A stretch of DNA of 64,000 nt from Massilia sp. 9I (GTDB lineage Bacteria; Pseudomonadota; Gammaproteobacteria; Burkholderiales; Burkholderiaceae_D), in assembly GCF_902506415.1 (NCBI RefSeq), contig NZ_LR733275.1, positions 4,269,834 to 4,333,833 of the forward strand, in the 5' to 3' direction. Under the pieces are notes generated by a model. The model did not search any database. It saw only the letters and a program-made list of their open reading frames with translations, and was not told the DNA's origin. Of this stretch, positions 34,758 through 43,945 are shown piece after piece (within the stretch, counting starts at the first letter, position 1; each line of letters opens with the position of its first letter). A program made the position numbers and the translations under genes.

Positions 34758-35635
34758 TCGACGAGTTCTGCGACACCCTCTGGCTGGAACAGGGGCTGGC
34801 CAAAAATTCGCTCGACGCCTACCGCCGCGACCTGAAGCTGTTCGCCGGCTGGCTTGCCGCCAAGCGCCCCCAGCGCAGCTCGCTGCTGGGCGTCGAGCCG
34901 GAAGACATCGCCGCCTATTTCGCCGAGCGCCATGGCGACACCCGGCCCAGCACGGCCAACCGGCGCCTGTCGGTATTGAAACGCTTCTACCAGCTGGCGC
35001 TGCGCCGCAACCAGATTCCGCGCGATCCCTGCCTCAAAATGGCTTCGGCCAAGCAGCCGCTGCGCTTCGTGCATACGCTCACCGAAGCCCAGGTCGAGGC
35101 CTTGCTTGCGGCGCCGGACCTGTCCACGCCGCTGGGCCTGCGCGAACGCACCATGCTGGAGCTGATGTACGCAAGCGGGCTGCGGGTGTCGGAACTGGTC
35201 GCTTTGAAACTTGTCGAAGTGAGCCTGAACGACGGCGTGCTGCGCGTGACCGGCAAGGGCAGCAAGACGCGCCTGGTGCCTTTCGGCCAGGAAGCGCGCC
35301 TGTGGCTGGAGCGCTACCTGAAGGATGCGCGCGGCATCATTTTGAATGGGCAGGTCGACGATGCGCTGTTCGTCACCGGCCGCGGCGGCGCCATGACCCG
35401 GCAGATGTTCTGGATCCTGATCAAGAAGCATGCGAAGAAGGCCGGCATCCAGGGGCCGCTGTCGCCGCACACGCTGCGCCACGCCTTTGCCACCCATTTG
35501 CTGAACCACGGCGCCGACCTGCGCGTGGTACAACTGTTGCTGGGACATGCCGACATTTCGACCACACAGATCTATACGCATGTTGCGCGCGAGCGCCTCA
35601 AGCACCTGCACGCCCAGCACCACCCGCGTGGTTAA
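34730..35635 (+). CDS. xerD: tyrosine recombinase XerD
   Basis: 301 residues, normal for XerD. The N-terminal SAM-like core-binding domain (about 8-90) is followed by a catalytic domain with the full set Arg152 (SGLRVSE), Lys176 (GKGSKT), His247 and Arg250 (HTLRHAF), His273 (LGHADIS) and Tyr282 (IYTHV). It resolves chromosome dimers at dif with XerC under FtsK control. Its overlap with ogt suggests co-transcription. It is the chromosomal housekeeping type rather than a mobile-element integrase. Confidence 0.95.
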   Translation: MAAAIDLGLIDEFCDTLWLEQGLAKNSLDAYRRDLKLFAGWLAAKRPQRSSLLGVEPEDIAAYFAERHGDTRPSTANRRLSVLKRFYQLALRRNQIPRDPCLKMASAKQPLRFVHTLTEAQVEALLAAPDLSTPLGLRERTMLELMYASGLRVSELVALKLVEVSLNDGVLRVTGKGSKTRLVPFGQEARLWLERYLKDARGIILNGQVDDALFVTGRGGAMTRQMFWILIKKHAKKAGIQGPLSPHTLRHAFATHLLNHGADLRVVQLLLGHADISTTQIYTHVARERLKHLHAQHHPRG

Positions 35636-35716
35636 TGCAAGCCGCGGCGCAGCCAGTCGGTCATAATGGCCGTGTACTACCCGCAGCATCCCTCTCATCC
35701 ACACAACGAGGTGAAC

Positions 35717-35893
35717 ATGGCACGGACGAACTTCCAGTACGAAAAGCGGCAGCGCGAACTCGAAAAGAAACGCAAGGCGGAGGAAAAGGCCCGGCGCAAG
35801 CAGGAGGTCAAGCGCGAAGACCCGGAAGGTGGCGCTGCCGCCCCGGACGACAGCACGGCCCAGCCTGAAGAATCGGCTCCGCAGGACGCCTGA
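35717..35893 (+). CDS. 58-residue charged conserved protein
   Basis: Starts at MARTNFQYEKRQRELEKKRK. The N-terminal half is very rich in Lys/Arg/Glu and probably one long helix; the acidic Pro/Ala tail ends in PQDA. Small proteins with this N-terminus occur widely next to xerD-like or housekeeping genes in betaproteobacteria. Function is unknown; RNA or ribosome association would fit the charge but is only a guess. An AACGAGGTG Shine-Dalgarno supports this start. Confidence 0.7.
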   Translation: MARTNFQYEKRQRELEKKRKAEEKARRKQEVKREDPEGGAAAPDDSTAQPEESAPQDA

Positions 35894-36169
35894 GCGCGCC
35901 CTGCGAAGCCAAGGAATTTTCGCGCTCAGGCTCCGTCCTGGAAACAGGGTGGAGCTCCTTGCGCATGCTGTCAATATAGCCAGCCGCCACACGCCCTTCC
36001 AGCCGGATGCGACAGGCGGTTGGCCGGCGGGTCTGGAATGCCGAAAAGCGCGACGAAATGCAGCTGGGGAGCGGCTTTGCGTGTCCGCAAAAGGCGCTTC
36101 GATGGAGGGAGAAGAATAGGGGGATTGTCATCGCTGTCATGACTCTTTCCGCATGAAAAGGATTCTTCC

Positions 36170-38383
36170 GTGAGCGACCACCAGGCCCGAGACCCGAGCG
36201 GCTGGCCCCCCGGCCTGCACGGGCTGGACTTGCCCGGCGCTTCCGGCCGCCACGACCCACAGCCGCAATCCGCGTTGCCTACCGCCGTGCCCGCCGCAAC
36301 GCTCGAGGCGGTCGATGCCGACGGCCCTGGCCGCCAGGCGCTCGACTGGCTGTACCGCTTCGTGACGGCGATCGAGCTGGCGCCTGCGGTGGCCGTGCAC
36401 TCGGTTGACGCGGGTGGCGTGGTGCGCTTCTGGAACCACGCCTGTGCCCAGCTGTTCGGCATTCCCGCCAGCCACGCGCTGGGGCGTCCTTTCCGCGAGC
36501 TGGTCTCGCACCTCGACCGCCAGGGCGAGTTCGACACCACCATCGCCGGCATCTGGCGCGAAGGCAGCGCCCCGGCGCCGCGCGACTGGCAGGTCGAGAC
36601 CGCGGCCGGCCGCCGCCTGTGGCTGCATTCGAACCACTTCCCCGTCAAGCGCGACGGCGCCACCCAGCAGGTGTTCTGCATGGAGGTGGACATCACCGCG
36701 CGCAAGCAGGTCGAGGCCAACCTGGTGCAGGCCGCGCGCGTGTTCGAGAACGCGCACGAAGCCATCATCGTGATGGACGCGGAATACCGGGTGCAGGCCG
36801 TCAACCAGGCCTTCACCAGCATCACCGGCTACGCCGCCGCCGACATCATCGGTTCCACCCTGGCCGGCCTGCCCTGGGGCCAGGCGCCTGGCCAGGACGG
36901 CAACGGCTTCTACGAAAGCATCTGGTCGCAGCTCGATGGCCACGACCGCTGGCAGGGCGAGCTGCCCGCCGTGCGCAAGAACGGCCAGGCCTACACGGCC
37001 TGGGTTGCGCTCACCACCATCCGCGACCCGCACGGCGAAGCGAGCAGCTACATGGCCATGCTGTCCGATATCAGCGAGCGCAAGCGGGTGGAAGAGCAGG
37101 TGCGGCACCAGGCCGAGCACGACACGCTCACCGGCCTGCCCAACCGCGCCCTGTTCCTCGACCGCATGCACCACGCGCTGGCCACCTGGCGCCGCCAGCG
37201 CGACAGCTTCGCCGTGCTGTTCCTCGACCTCGACCGCTTCAAGGCGATCAACGACAACAACGGCCACCAGACCGGAGATGCGGTGCTGCGCGAAGTTGCG
37301 GCGCGCCTGCGCGGCTGCGTGCGCCGGGTCGACACCATCAGCCGCCTCGGCGGCGACGAATTCGTGGTGCTGCTGGCTGACATCGGCGGCGCCGACCAGG
37401 CCGCGCACGTCGCCGCCGCGGTGATGCAGGCCGTGTCCCGCCCCATCGACGTGGCCGGGCAGGCGCTCGCGCTGACGGCCTCGATCGGCGTCGCCATCTG
37501 CCCCACCGACGGTCAGGACGTCGACACCCTGATGCACCACGCCGACGTGGCCATGTACCACGCCAAGGAAAACGGGCGCAGCAGCTTCCGCTTCTTCAGC
37601 CCCGAGATGAACGCGCGCGTGGTCGAGCGCGGCGAGCTGGAAAAGCGCCTGCGCCAGGCGCTCGAGCGCAATGAATTCCTGCTCGAATACCAGCCCGAAC
37701 TCGACGTCGGCTCCGGCAAGGTGATCGGCATGGAGGCGCTGATCCGCTGGCGCCATCCGGAGCGCGGCCTGCTGCTGCCGCACGAATTCCTGCCGGTGGC
37801 CGAGGAATGCGGCCTGATCGTCCCGATCGGCGAATGGGTGCTGGTTGAGGCCTGCACCCGGGCGCGCAGCTGGCGCGATGCCGGGCACGCGGTGACGGTG
37901 GCGGTAAATCTGTCCGACATCCAGTTCCTGCACGGCAGCCTGCTGGAGACGGTCGACGCCGCGCTGGCGCAGTCGGGGCTGGCGCCGGCCTGGCTCGACC
38001 TGGAAATCACGGAAGGCGCCATCATGCGCGGCGATCACGGCCTCGACGAAACCGTCGCCGCCCTGCGCAGGCGCGGCGTGCAGCTGACCATCGACCGCTT
38101 CGGCACGGGGCTCTCGAGCCTGTCGTCGCTGCGCCGCTTCCCCCTATCGAAGCTGAAGATCGACCGCAGCTTCGTCAGCGACATCGAGCACGATCCGGTT
38201 GACGCCGCCCTGATCCCGGCGATCATCGCGGTGGCGCGCAGCCTGCGCCTGCGCGTGGTGGCCGAAGGTGTGGAGACCGAGGAACAACTGCGCTTCCTGC
38301 GCCAGCACGGCTGCGACGAGTACCAGGGTTTTTATGCAGCGGGAGCGAGCAGCCCGCCGGACTTCAATCCGGCGGCGCGCTGA
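36170..38383 (+). CDS. PAS-PAS-GGDEF-EAL cyclic-di-GMP protein
   Basis: 737 residues from a GTG start with AAAAGGATT upstream. Two PAS domains (about 70-180 and 185-310) precede a GGDEF domain with an intact catalytic motif (GGDEF, 394-398) and the RRVD inhibitory site five residues before it. The EAL domain begins with EALIRW at 522. The downstream metal motif reads DRFGTG (Asp642-Arg643) instead of DDFGTG, so phosphodiesterase activity may be lost, while diguanylate cyclase activity is likely. It is cytoplasmic with no membrane helix. It probably tunes biofilm or motility in response to a PAS-bound signal. Confidence 0.92.
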   Translation: MSDHQARDPSGWPPGLHGLDLPGASGRHDPQPQSALPTAVPAATLEAVDADGPGRQALDWLYRFVTAIELAPAVAVHSVDAGGVVRFWNHACAQLFGIPASHALGRPFRELVSHLDRQGEFDTTIAGIWREGSAPAPRDWQVETAAGRRLWLHSNHFPVKRDGATQQVFCMEVDITARKQVEANLVQAARVFENAHEAIIVMDAEYRVQAVNQAFTSITGYAAADIIGSTLAGLPWGQAPGQDGNGFYESIWSQLDGHDRWQGELPAVRKNGQAYTAWVALTTIRDPHGEASSYMAMLSDISERKRVEEQVRHQAEHDTLTGLPNRALFLDRMHHALATWRRQRDSFAVLFLDLDRFKAINDNNGHQTGDAVLREVAARLRGCVRRVDTISRLGGDEFVVLLADIGGADQAAHVAAAVMQAVSRPIDVAGQALALTASIGVAICPTDGQDVDTLMHHADVAMYHAKENGRSSFRFFSPEMNARVVERGELEKRLRQALERNEFLLEYQPELDVGSGKVIGMEALIRWRHPERGLLLPHEFLPVAEECGLIVPIGEWVLVEACTRARSWRDAGHAVTVAVNLSDIQFLHGSLLETVDAALAQSGLAPAWLDLEITEGAIMRGDHGLDETVAALRRRGVQLTIDRFGTGLSSLSSLRRFPLSKLKIDRSFVSDIEHDPVDAALIPAIIAVARSLRLRVVAEGVETEEQLRFLRQHGCDEYQGFYAAGASSPPDFNPAAR

Positions 38384-38393
38384 GGGCGGATAT

Positions 38394-38804
38394 TTAAATG
38401 CGCGTGGCGACCGGCCACCCGGCCGCGACCCGCGCCGCGATGCGCCTGACCGCGCGCCGCACCAGCACCAGCTGCAGCAGGGGGATCCAGACCACCACCA
38501 TGAATATCATGGGGTAGGGCAGGCTTGCTCCCAGTACCATGTCGGCCAGCACAAAGGCGAGCAGCGCCACCGCGATGCATCCGAGCGCGGCCAGCAGGTA
38601 GGCGCGGCTGGATCCGACCGCCCAGCTTGCCTTGCGCACGATGTCGGACTGCAGGCCCTGCGGCAGGCGGTCCATGTCCTCGCAGCGGTACATGGGCGCC
38701 ACCGGGACGCCGGAAGGGTCGGTGTATCCGAAGGCGCTGGCGCGCGCTTCGTCAAGCAAGTCATCCGCAATGCGATCGAGCCGGGTCGTCGACACCACCT
38801 GCAC
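38394..38804 (-). CDS. small membrane protein of unknown function
   Basis: 136 residues with a soluble N-terminal 65-residue part, then two membrane helices (about YLLAALGCIAVALLAFVLADMV and YPMIFMVVVWIPLLQLVLV, residues 70-115) and a basic Arg-rich tail. No recognised domain. It converges on the c-di-GMP gene with a 10-base gap. Confidence 0.65.
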   Translation of the reverse strand: MQVVSTTRLDRIADDLLDEARASAFGYTDPSGVPVAPMYRCEDMDRLPQGLQSDIVRKASWAVGSSRAYLLAALGCIAVALLAFVLADMVLGASLPYPMIFMVVVWIPLLQLVLVRRAVRRIAARVAAGWPVATRI

Positions 38805-38875
38805 CTCCTTGTTCGAAGCGACAGTCTAGCGTTTCACTTACTGGAGATGATGCGCGGAATGTAACAGCCGCGCCC

Positions 38876-39847
38876 TCAATCCAGCCGCTTGAACTGTCCC
38901 GGCTGCGGATACAAACGGATCCGCGCCAGCACTTGGCCGTGGTCGGAGGCTTCCGGCAGCCCGAGGTTCAGGTGGTCGTTAAGGTAGACCACGTCCACCA
39001 CTTCGCCGATCGCATGCGGCAGCGCGGGATTGAATTCCTGCGACACCAGGATGTGGTCGATGGTCGAATGCCGGCTTTCGTGCACGATGGAGAAGCCGAC
39101 ATTGCGCAGATTATCCTGGTGGATGTGCAGGCGCGCGGCGTCGAACATGCGCTCGGCCAGCGGTGCGCCTTCGCCCAGCACGATCTCGGTGGTGACGGAA
39201 TCGGCGACGTCATTGAAGTCGCCCAGCACGATGCGCGGGCGCTGCTTGTCGCGCGCCATGTCGGTGAGCAGCACGCGCAGCGCGGTGGCTTCGGTGCCGC
39301 GCCGGATCAGGGAGCGCAGGCAGGCGAGGGCGTACAGGTTCGGGTCTTCGCCGGTATCGCTGGCGCGGTAGTCGGGACGGCGCGACTTCAGGTGCACCAC
39401 CACGACGTCGATGGTGATGCCTGGCGCAAGTTCGACTTCGGCATGCAGCGGGGCTCGCGTAAAGCGGTCCGGGTCGCGGCTACCCGGCGGCATCGACACG
39501 CTGTCGGGGAACAGGGTCAGCGCATGGCCGGCACTGATGACCGGCAGGCGCGACACCAGGGCCACGCTGGGCGTCAGGCGCGGCGCGTCCGGGTCGGGGT
39601 CGAAGCCCAGGTGCACCGCTTCGCGGTAGCGCCGGGTGCGGGACAGTACCTCGCGCAAGGTGGCCTGCGAGAAGATTTCCTGGAAGCCGATCACATCGGC
39701 ATTGAGCAGGTCGATCTGGTGCGCGGTCCAGTCCAGCTTGGCCTCGTATTCCTCGGGCGAGCACGGCTCCAGGTTTTCGTAGCAGCGCATGCCCGGCGGG
39801 GCCAGGTTGAAAGTGTTGAATGTGGCAAAGCGAATTTCTTCCTGCAT
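38876..39847 (-). CDS. endonuclease/exonuclease/phosphatase (EEP) family protein
   Basis: 323 residues without signal peptide. The EEP metal site is recognisable: FATFNTFNLA (Asn), DVIGFQEIF (Glu), VVVHLKSRR (His), IVLGDFNDV (Asp/Asn), HSTIDHILVS (Asp) and EASDHGQVLARI (final Asp-His). It could be a phosphodiesterase or a nuclease; the substrate cannot be told. Divergent from ybaK with a 41-base gap. A second EEP gene lies at 41.9 kb. Confidence 0.85.
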   Translation of the reverse strand: MQEEIRFATFNTFNLAPPGMRCYENLEPCSPEEYEAKLDWTAHQIDLLNADVIGFQEIFSQATLREVLSRTRRYREAVHLGFDPDPDAPRLTPSVALVSRLPVISAGHALTLFPDSVSMPPGSRDPDRFTRAPLHAEVELAPGITIDVVVVHLKSRRPDYRASDTGEDPNLYALACLRSLIRRGTEATALRVLLTDMARDKQRPRIVLGDFNDVADSVTTEIVLGEGAPLAERMFDAARLHIHQDNLRNVGFSIVHESRHSTIDHILVSQEFNPALPHAIGEVVDVVYLNDHLNLGLPEASDHGQVLARIRLYPQPGQFKRLD

Positions 39848-39888
39848 AATAGAGAAACCCCTTTATGTTCGTCTTTAGCGTACCACGC

Positions 39889-40380
39889 ATGGCCAAGAAA
39901 GAGCACGTTTCTGAGACACCCGCGACCCAGTTCCTGCGCAAGCATGGCGTGGTTTTTACCGAGCACCCGTACGAGTACGAAGAACATGGCGGCACAGCCG
40001 TTTCTTCGCGTGAACTCGGTGTGCCTGAGCACAATGTGATCAAGACCCTGGTGATGCAGGACGAGGCGGCGCGGCCGCTGATCGTGCTAATGCACGGCGA
40101 CTGCAAGGTCTCGACCAAGAACCTGGCGCGCGCGATTCCCTGCAAGTCGGTCGAGCCTTGCCGCCCGGAGGTGGCGCAGCGCCATTCCGGCTACCTGGTC
40201 GGCGGCACCTCGCCCTTCGGCGTGCGCAAGGCGATGCCGGTCTACGTCGAGGAATCGATCCTGGGCCTGGAAAAGATCTACATCAACGGCGGCCGCCGGG
40301 GTTATCTGATTGGCATCGCCCCGGGCGTGCTGACCGATACCCTGGCTGCGCGCGCGGTGCAGTGCGCCCTGGCCGAGTGA
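39889..40380 (+). CDS. ybaK: Cys-tRNA(Pro)/Cys-tRNA(Cys) deacylase YbaK
   Basis: 163 residues from MAKKEHVSETPATQFL; an upstream Met eight codons earlier is less likely. It is a trans-editing domain of the YbaK/EbsC family; the conserved Lys lies in IKTLVMQD, and GGTSPFGVRKAMPVYVE and INGGRRGYLIGIAP are hallmark segments. It hydrolyses Cys misattached to tRNA-Pro. Stand-alone gene, followed 69 bases later by plsY. Confidence 0.93.
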   Translation: MAKKEHVSETPATQFLRKHGVVFTEHPYEYEEHGGTAVSSRELGVPEHNVIKTLVMQDEAARPLIVLMHGDCKVSTKNLARAIPCKSVEPCRPEVAQRHSGYLVGGTSPFGVRKAMPVYVEESILGLEKIYINGGRRGYLIGIAPGVLTDTLAARAVQCALAE

Positions 40381-40449
40381 CTTGCCACAGGGCACGGTCG
40401 ATGTGTATAGTCCGAGCGCCTGACGTATAAGAACAAATAGAGAGACCCG

Positions 40450-41070
40450 ATGAATACCCTGATTGCCACCATCGCCGCCTACCTGATCGGCTCGATTTCC
40501 TTCGCGGTCGTGATGAGCCGCGCCTTTGGCCTGTCCGACCCTCGCACCTACGGTTCCAAGAACCCGGGCGCCACCAACGTGCTGCGCAGCGGCAGCAAGA
40601 AAGCCGCCATCGCCACCCTGATCGGCGACGCCGCCAAGGGCTGGCTGGCGGTCTGGCTGGCGGTCCACTACGGCCCGCAATTCGGGCTCGACGAGGGCGG
40701 CATCGCGCTGGTCGCGATCGCCGTGTTTCTGGGCCACCTGTGGCCGGTCTTCTTCAAATTCGTGGGCGGCAAGGGCGTGGCGACCGCGCTCGGCGTGCTG
40801 CTGGGGATTAACCCGTGGCTGGGACTGGCGACCCTGGCGACCTGGCTGATCGTGGCCTACGCCTTCCGCTATTCCTCGCTGGCGGCGCTGATCGCCTCGG
40901 TCTTCGCGCCTTTCTATTACGGCCTGCTGTTCGGCGCGGACGAGATCCTGTTCGCGGTGGCGGCGATGAGCGCGCTGCTCCTGTGGCGCCATAGCAGCAA
41001 TATCGCGAACCTGATGGCGGGGAAAGAGTCGAAGATCGGCAGCAAGGCCGCCGCCGCGAAGAAGAAATAG
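40450..41070 (+). CDS. plsY: glycerol-3-phosphate acyltransferase PlsY
   Basis: 206 residues with five or more membrane helices. The three cytoplasmic motifs are visible: [40 protein letters not shown] and the RYSSLAA segment. It transfers the acyl group from acyl-phosphate to glycerol 3-phosphate, the first step of phospholipid synthesis. The C-terminus ends in an unusual Lys/Ala tail. GAGAG precedes the start. Confidence 0.95.
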   Translation: MNTLIATIAAYLIGSISFAVVMSRAFGLSDPRTYGSKNPGATNVLRSGSKKAAIATLIGDAAKGWLAVWLAVHYGPQFGLDEGGIALVAIAVFLGHLWPVFFKFVGGKGVATALGVLLGINPWLGLATLATWLIVAYAFRYSSLAALIASVFAPFYYGLLFGADEILFAVAAMSALLLWRHSSNIANLMAGKESKIGSKAAAAKKK

Positions 41071-41174
41071 CCACGGGGGTAGCATCCGAGAGCTTGCGCG
41101 CACCGTTTTGCGCATCGCGTTACCATATCGCCACCTGGCACTCCCGTGCCGCAACGAACAGGAAAGGTGGCAGC

Positions 41175-41852
41175 ATGAGCAAGCAACTCCGCATCGACTT
41201 CGTCTCGGACGTCTCCTGCCCCTGGTGCGCGATCGGCCTCAGCTCGCTGGAGCTGGCGCTGGCGCGCGTCAAGGGAGAAGTCGAGGCCGACATGCATTTC
41301 CAGCCCTTCGAGCTGAACCCGAACATGGGTCCGGACGGCCAGGACATCGTCGAGCACATCACCGAAAAATACGGCGCCACCGCCGAGCAGCAGGCCAATA
41401 GCCGCGAGGCGATCCGCCAGCGCGGCGCGGACGTCGGCTTCACTTTCGACATGGAACGGCGGGGCCGCATCTACAACACCTTCGATGCGCACCGCCTGCT
41501 GTCCTGGGCCGAGGAACAAGGCCGCCAGCGCGACCTCAAGATGACCCTGTTCGAAGCCTACTTCACCAACTGCGAAGACCCCAGCAACCACGACGTGCTG
41601 CTGCGCGCCGCCGAGCGCGCCGGCCTGGACCGCGAGAGCGCCGCGCGCATCCTGGCGAGCGATGAATACGCCGACGAGGTGCGCGAGCGCGAACAGTTCT
41701 TCCAGCGCGCCGGCATCCATTCGGTACCGGCCATCATCATCAACCAGCGCCACCTGATTTCGGGCGGCCAGCCGCCGGAAGTGTTCGAGCAGGCGCTGCG
41801 CGAGATCGCCGCGCGCGGCGACGCCCCGCAGGCGCAAGCGCAGCAGCAATAA
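41175..41852 (+). CDS. DsbA-like oxidoreductase, FrnE/2-hydroxychromene isomerase-like
   Basis: 225 residues from MSKQLRIDFVSDVSCPWC; AGGTGGCAGC precedes this Met. It is a thioredoxin fold with a helical insert and a CPWC redox motif at the start (Cys15, Cys18). HSVPAIIINQRHLISGGQPP contains the cis-Pro loop. It has no signal peptide, so it is cytoplasmic, unlike classical DsbA. FrnE-like proteins assist disulphide chemistry under oxidative stress. Its 3' end meets the EEP gene tail-to-tail. Confidence 0.9.
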   Translation: MSKQLRIDFVSDVSCPWCAIGLSSLELALARVKGEVEADMHFQPFELNPNMGPDGQDIVEHITEKYGATAEQQANSREAIRQRGADVGFTFDMERRGRIYNTFDAHRLLSWAEEQGRQRDLKMTLFEAYFTNCEDPSNHDVLLRAAERAGLDRESAARILASDEYADEVREREQFFQRAGIHSVPAIIINQRHLISGGQPPEVFEQALREIAARGDAPQAQAQQQ

Positions 41853-41856
41853 AAGC

Positions 41857-42705
41857 CTAGTTCAGATCCAGCACCACCGGCTGGTGGTCCGAGGCCGCGG
41901 TCTCGGACTGCACGTCCACCGACGCCACCCGCGGCGCCAGGTCTTCCGTCACGAAGAAGTGGTCGTAGCATTCCGGGCGCTGCGGCCAGGGATAGCCGTG
42001 CAGGCCGGTGGTCGGCGCGCGCGCCACGTTGCCGTGCGCGACACGCCAGGCGTCCAGGAAGGCCGGTGCGCCATCGTCCATCGGTGCCAGCAGGGCGCGA
42101 TAATCCTCGTCGTCCGGCGCGAAATTGAAGTCGCCGCACAGGATGCTCGATGCGGGACGGAAGCCCAGCTGGTAGGGCGCATCCAGGTTCGGATCGGGCT
42201 GGAAGATGCGGGCTCTGGCGCTTGCTTCGCCGTGCAGCTCGCGAATGCGGCGCACCTGCGCCATGCGCTGCAGCGGCGAATGGTATTCGAGGTGGGTGGT
42301 CATCAGGCGCAGCTTGCCGCTGGGCGCATCGATGACGGTTTCCATCAGCCCGCGCGGCATGCCGGCCGGACCTTCCGGGTCGGCCGGCCACGGCAGCAGG
42401 TGGCGGTGCACCTGCGAGATGCGGTACTTCGAGAGGATCAGGTTGCCGAACAGGCGCGGGGAGTTGTTCTTGTAGAGTTCACTCGGGGCATGCTCCATCA
42501 TGTGGAAACCGCCGAAGGCGCCGCCCAGCTGTTTGAACTGGTTGGCGCTTGCGCCTCCCTCCAGTTCCGGGTGGTTGGCCGCCACTTCCTGCAGGCAGAT
42601 CACGTCCGGATTCAGCCGGCGCAGGACATCGATGATCGCGTGAATGCGGATCCTGCCGTCCTTGCCACAACCCCAGTGAATGTTCCAACTTACTACGCGC
42701 ATCAC
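41857..42705 (-). CDS. second EEP-family phosphohydrolase
   Basis: 282 residues; MRVVSWNIHWG may be the true start one codon in. EEP signatures are VVSWNIHWGCGKDG, DVICLQEV (metal Glu), TTHLEYHS (His), ILCGDFNFAP (Asp/Asn), ECYDHFFVT and ETAASDHQPVVLDL (Asp-His). It is not similar enough to the 38.9 kb EEP protein to be a recent duplicate. No signal peptide. Likely a phosphodiesterase of unknown substrate. Confidence 0.87.
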   Translation of the reverse strand: MMRVVSWNIHWGCGKDGRIRIHAIIDVLRRLNPDVICLQEVAANHPELEGGASANQFKQLGGAFGGFHMMEHAPSELYKNNSPRLFGNLILSKYRISQVHRHLLPWPADPEGPAGMPRGLMETVIDAPSGKLRLMTTHLEYHSPLQRMAQVRRIRELHGEASARARIFQPDPNLDAPYQLGFRPASSILCGDFNFAPDDEDYRALLAPMDDGAPAFLDAWRVAHGNVARAPTTGLHGYPWPQRPECYDHFFVTEDLAPRVASVDVQSETAASDHQPVVLDLN

Positions 42706-42834
42706 ACGACCTCCGTAAAACTTAACCGTCGGATATTGCCATCGTTTGGCAAGGGGCGGTCACACGGTAGGATCGATGTTAAGTAAGCAAGTTCAATGTT
42801 GATAACGGGTGTTGCAAGCCTGTCCAGACAGGCT

Positions 42835-43875
42835 TTATGCGGCTTCCAGCTCGTCCAGCGGCCAGCGTGGGCGCACGTTGAATGCGTAGTCGCGCTGCGC
42901 CAGGTCGGGATTGCGCTCGAGGCGCATGGCGCCGGCAAACGCGATCATGGCGCCGTTGTCGGTGCAGAATTCCAGCTCCGGGTAATACACCTTGAACTTG
43001 CGTTTGGCCGCCGCCGCGTTGAGCGATTCGCGCAGCTGGCGGTTGGCGCCGACGCCGCCGGCGATCACCAGGCGGTTCAATCCCGTGTGCTTCAGCGCGT
43101 TCACGCATTTGGCCGTCAACACTTCCACGATCGCGTCGACGAAGCCGCGCGCGATGTTGGCCTTGTCCTGTTCGCAGATGTTGGCGACCACTTTCTCCTC
43201 GTGGTTCTTCACCACCGTCAGCACCGCGGTCTTCAGGCCCGAGAAGCTGAAGTTGAAATCCTTCGAGTGCAGCATCGGGCGCGGCAGGGTGTAGGCGGCC
43301 GGGTCGCCGAACTCGGCCAGGCGCGAGATCGCCGGACCGCCCGGATAACCGAGGCCCAGCAGCTTGGCCGACTTGTCGAAGGCTTCGCCGGCGGCGTCGT
43401 CCAGGGTCTCGCCCAGCAGCGTGTAGCGGCCGACGCCATCCACCCGCATCAGCTGGGTGTGGCCGCCCGAGACCAGCAGGGCGATGAAGGGGAAGTCCGG
43501 GCGCTCGCTGGCCAGCAGCGGCGACAGCAGGTGGCCTTCCAGGTGATGCACCCCCAGCACCGGCTTGTCGAGGGCGAGCGCCAGCGAGCAGGCCACCGAG
43601 GAACCGACCAGCAGCGCGCCGGCCAGGCCCGGACCCTGGGTATAGGCGATGGCGTCGATATGCGAGGCCGGAAGGTCGGCGCGCTTGAGCACCTCTTCCA
43701 GCAGTGGCAGGGCGCGCCGGATGTGGTCGCGCGAAGCCAGTTCCGGCACCACGCCGCCGTACTCTTCGTGCATGGCCACCTGCGAGTGCAGGGCATGGGA
43801 CAGCAGGCCGCGCTCGGTGTCGTACAGAGCCAGGCCGGTTTCATCGCAGGAGGATTCGACGCCGAGAACAATCAT
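42835..43875 (-). CDS. tsaD: tRNA N6-threonylcarbamoyltransferase TsaD
   Basis: 346 residues, normal length. [19 protein letters not shown] is the family N-terminus; metal ligands His111 and His115 lie in [22 protein letters not shown] and [11 protein letters not shown] are ASKHA-fold segments. It transfers threonylcarbamoyl to A37 of ANN-reading tRNAs, working with TsaE (about 28 kb) and TsaB. Near rpsU in the genome as in many proteobacteria, though here about 9 kb away. Confidence 0.97.
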   Translation of the reverse strand: MIVLGVESSCDETGLALYDTERGLLSHALHSQVAMHEEYGGVVPELASRDHIRRALPLLEEVLKRADLPASHIDAIAYTQGPGLAGALLVGSSVACSLALALDKPVLGVHHLEGHLLSPLLASERPDFPFIALLVSGGHTQLMRVDGVGRYTLLGETLDDAAGEAFDKSAKLLGLGYPGGPAISRLAEFGDPAAYTLPRPMLHSKDFNFSFSGLKTAVLTVVKNHEEKVVANICEQDKANIARGFVDAIVEVLTAKCVNALKHTGLNRLVIAGGVGANRQLRESLNAAAAKRKFKVYYPELEFCTDNGAMIAFAGAMRLERNPDLAQRDYAFNVRPRWPLDELEAA

Positions 43876-43914
43876 GGGGGAAACAGCAGGGAGGAAAAGG
43901 GAGATTTTACAGCA

Positions 43915-43935
43915 GGGTGGGCCGCCGGCCCACCC
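43915..43935. repeat. GC hairpin between tsaD and aroG
   Basis: GGGTGGGCC-GCC-GGCCCACCC, a 9-bp stem in the 70-base gap after aroG. It shares GGTGGGC with the REP-like family but lacks the CGTGGGC and CCTAC ends, and has no T-tract. It may be a degenerate REP or a Rho-assisted stop for aroG. Confidence 0.5.
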
Positions 43936-43945
43936 ATCAAGGGCA

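Noticed and set aside
34730..35635. Mobile-element integrase
   Set aside because: Length, motif spacing and neighbourhood fit housekeeping XerD.
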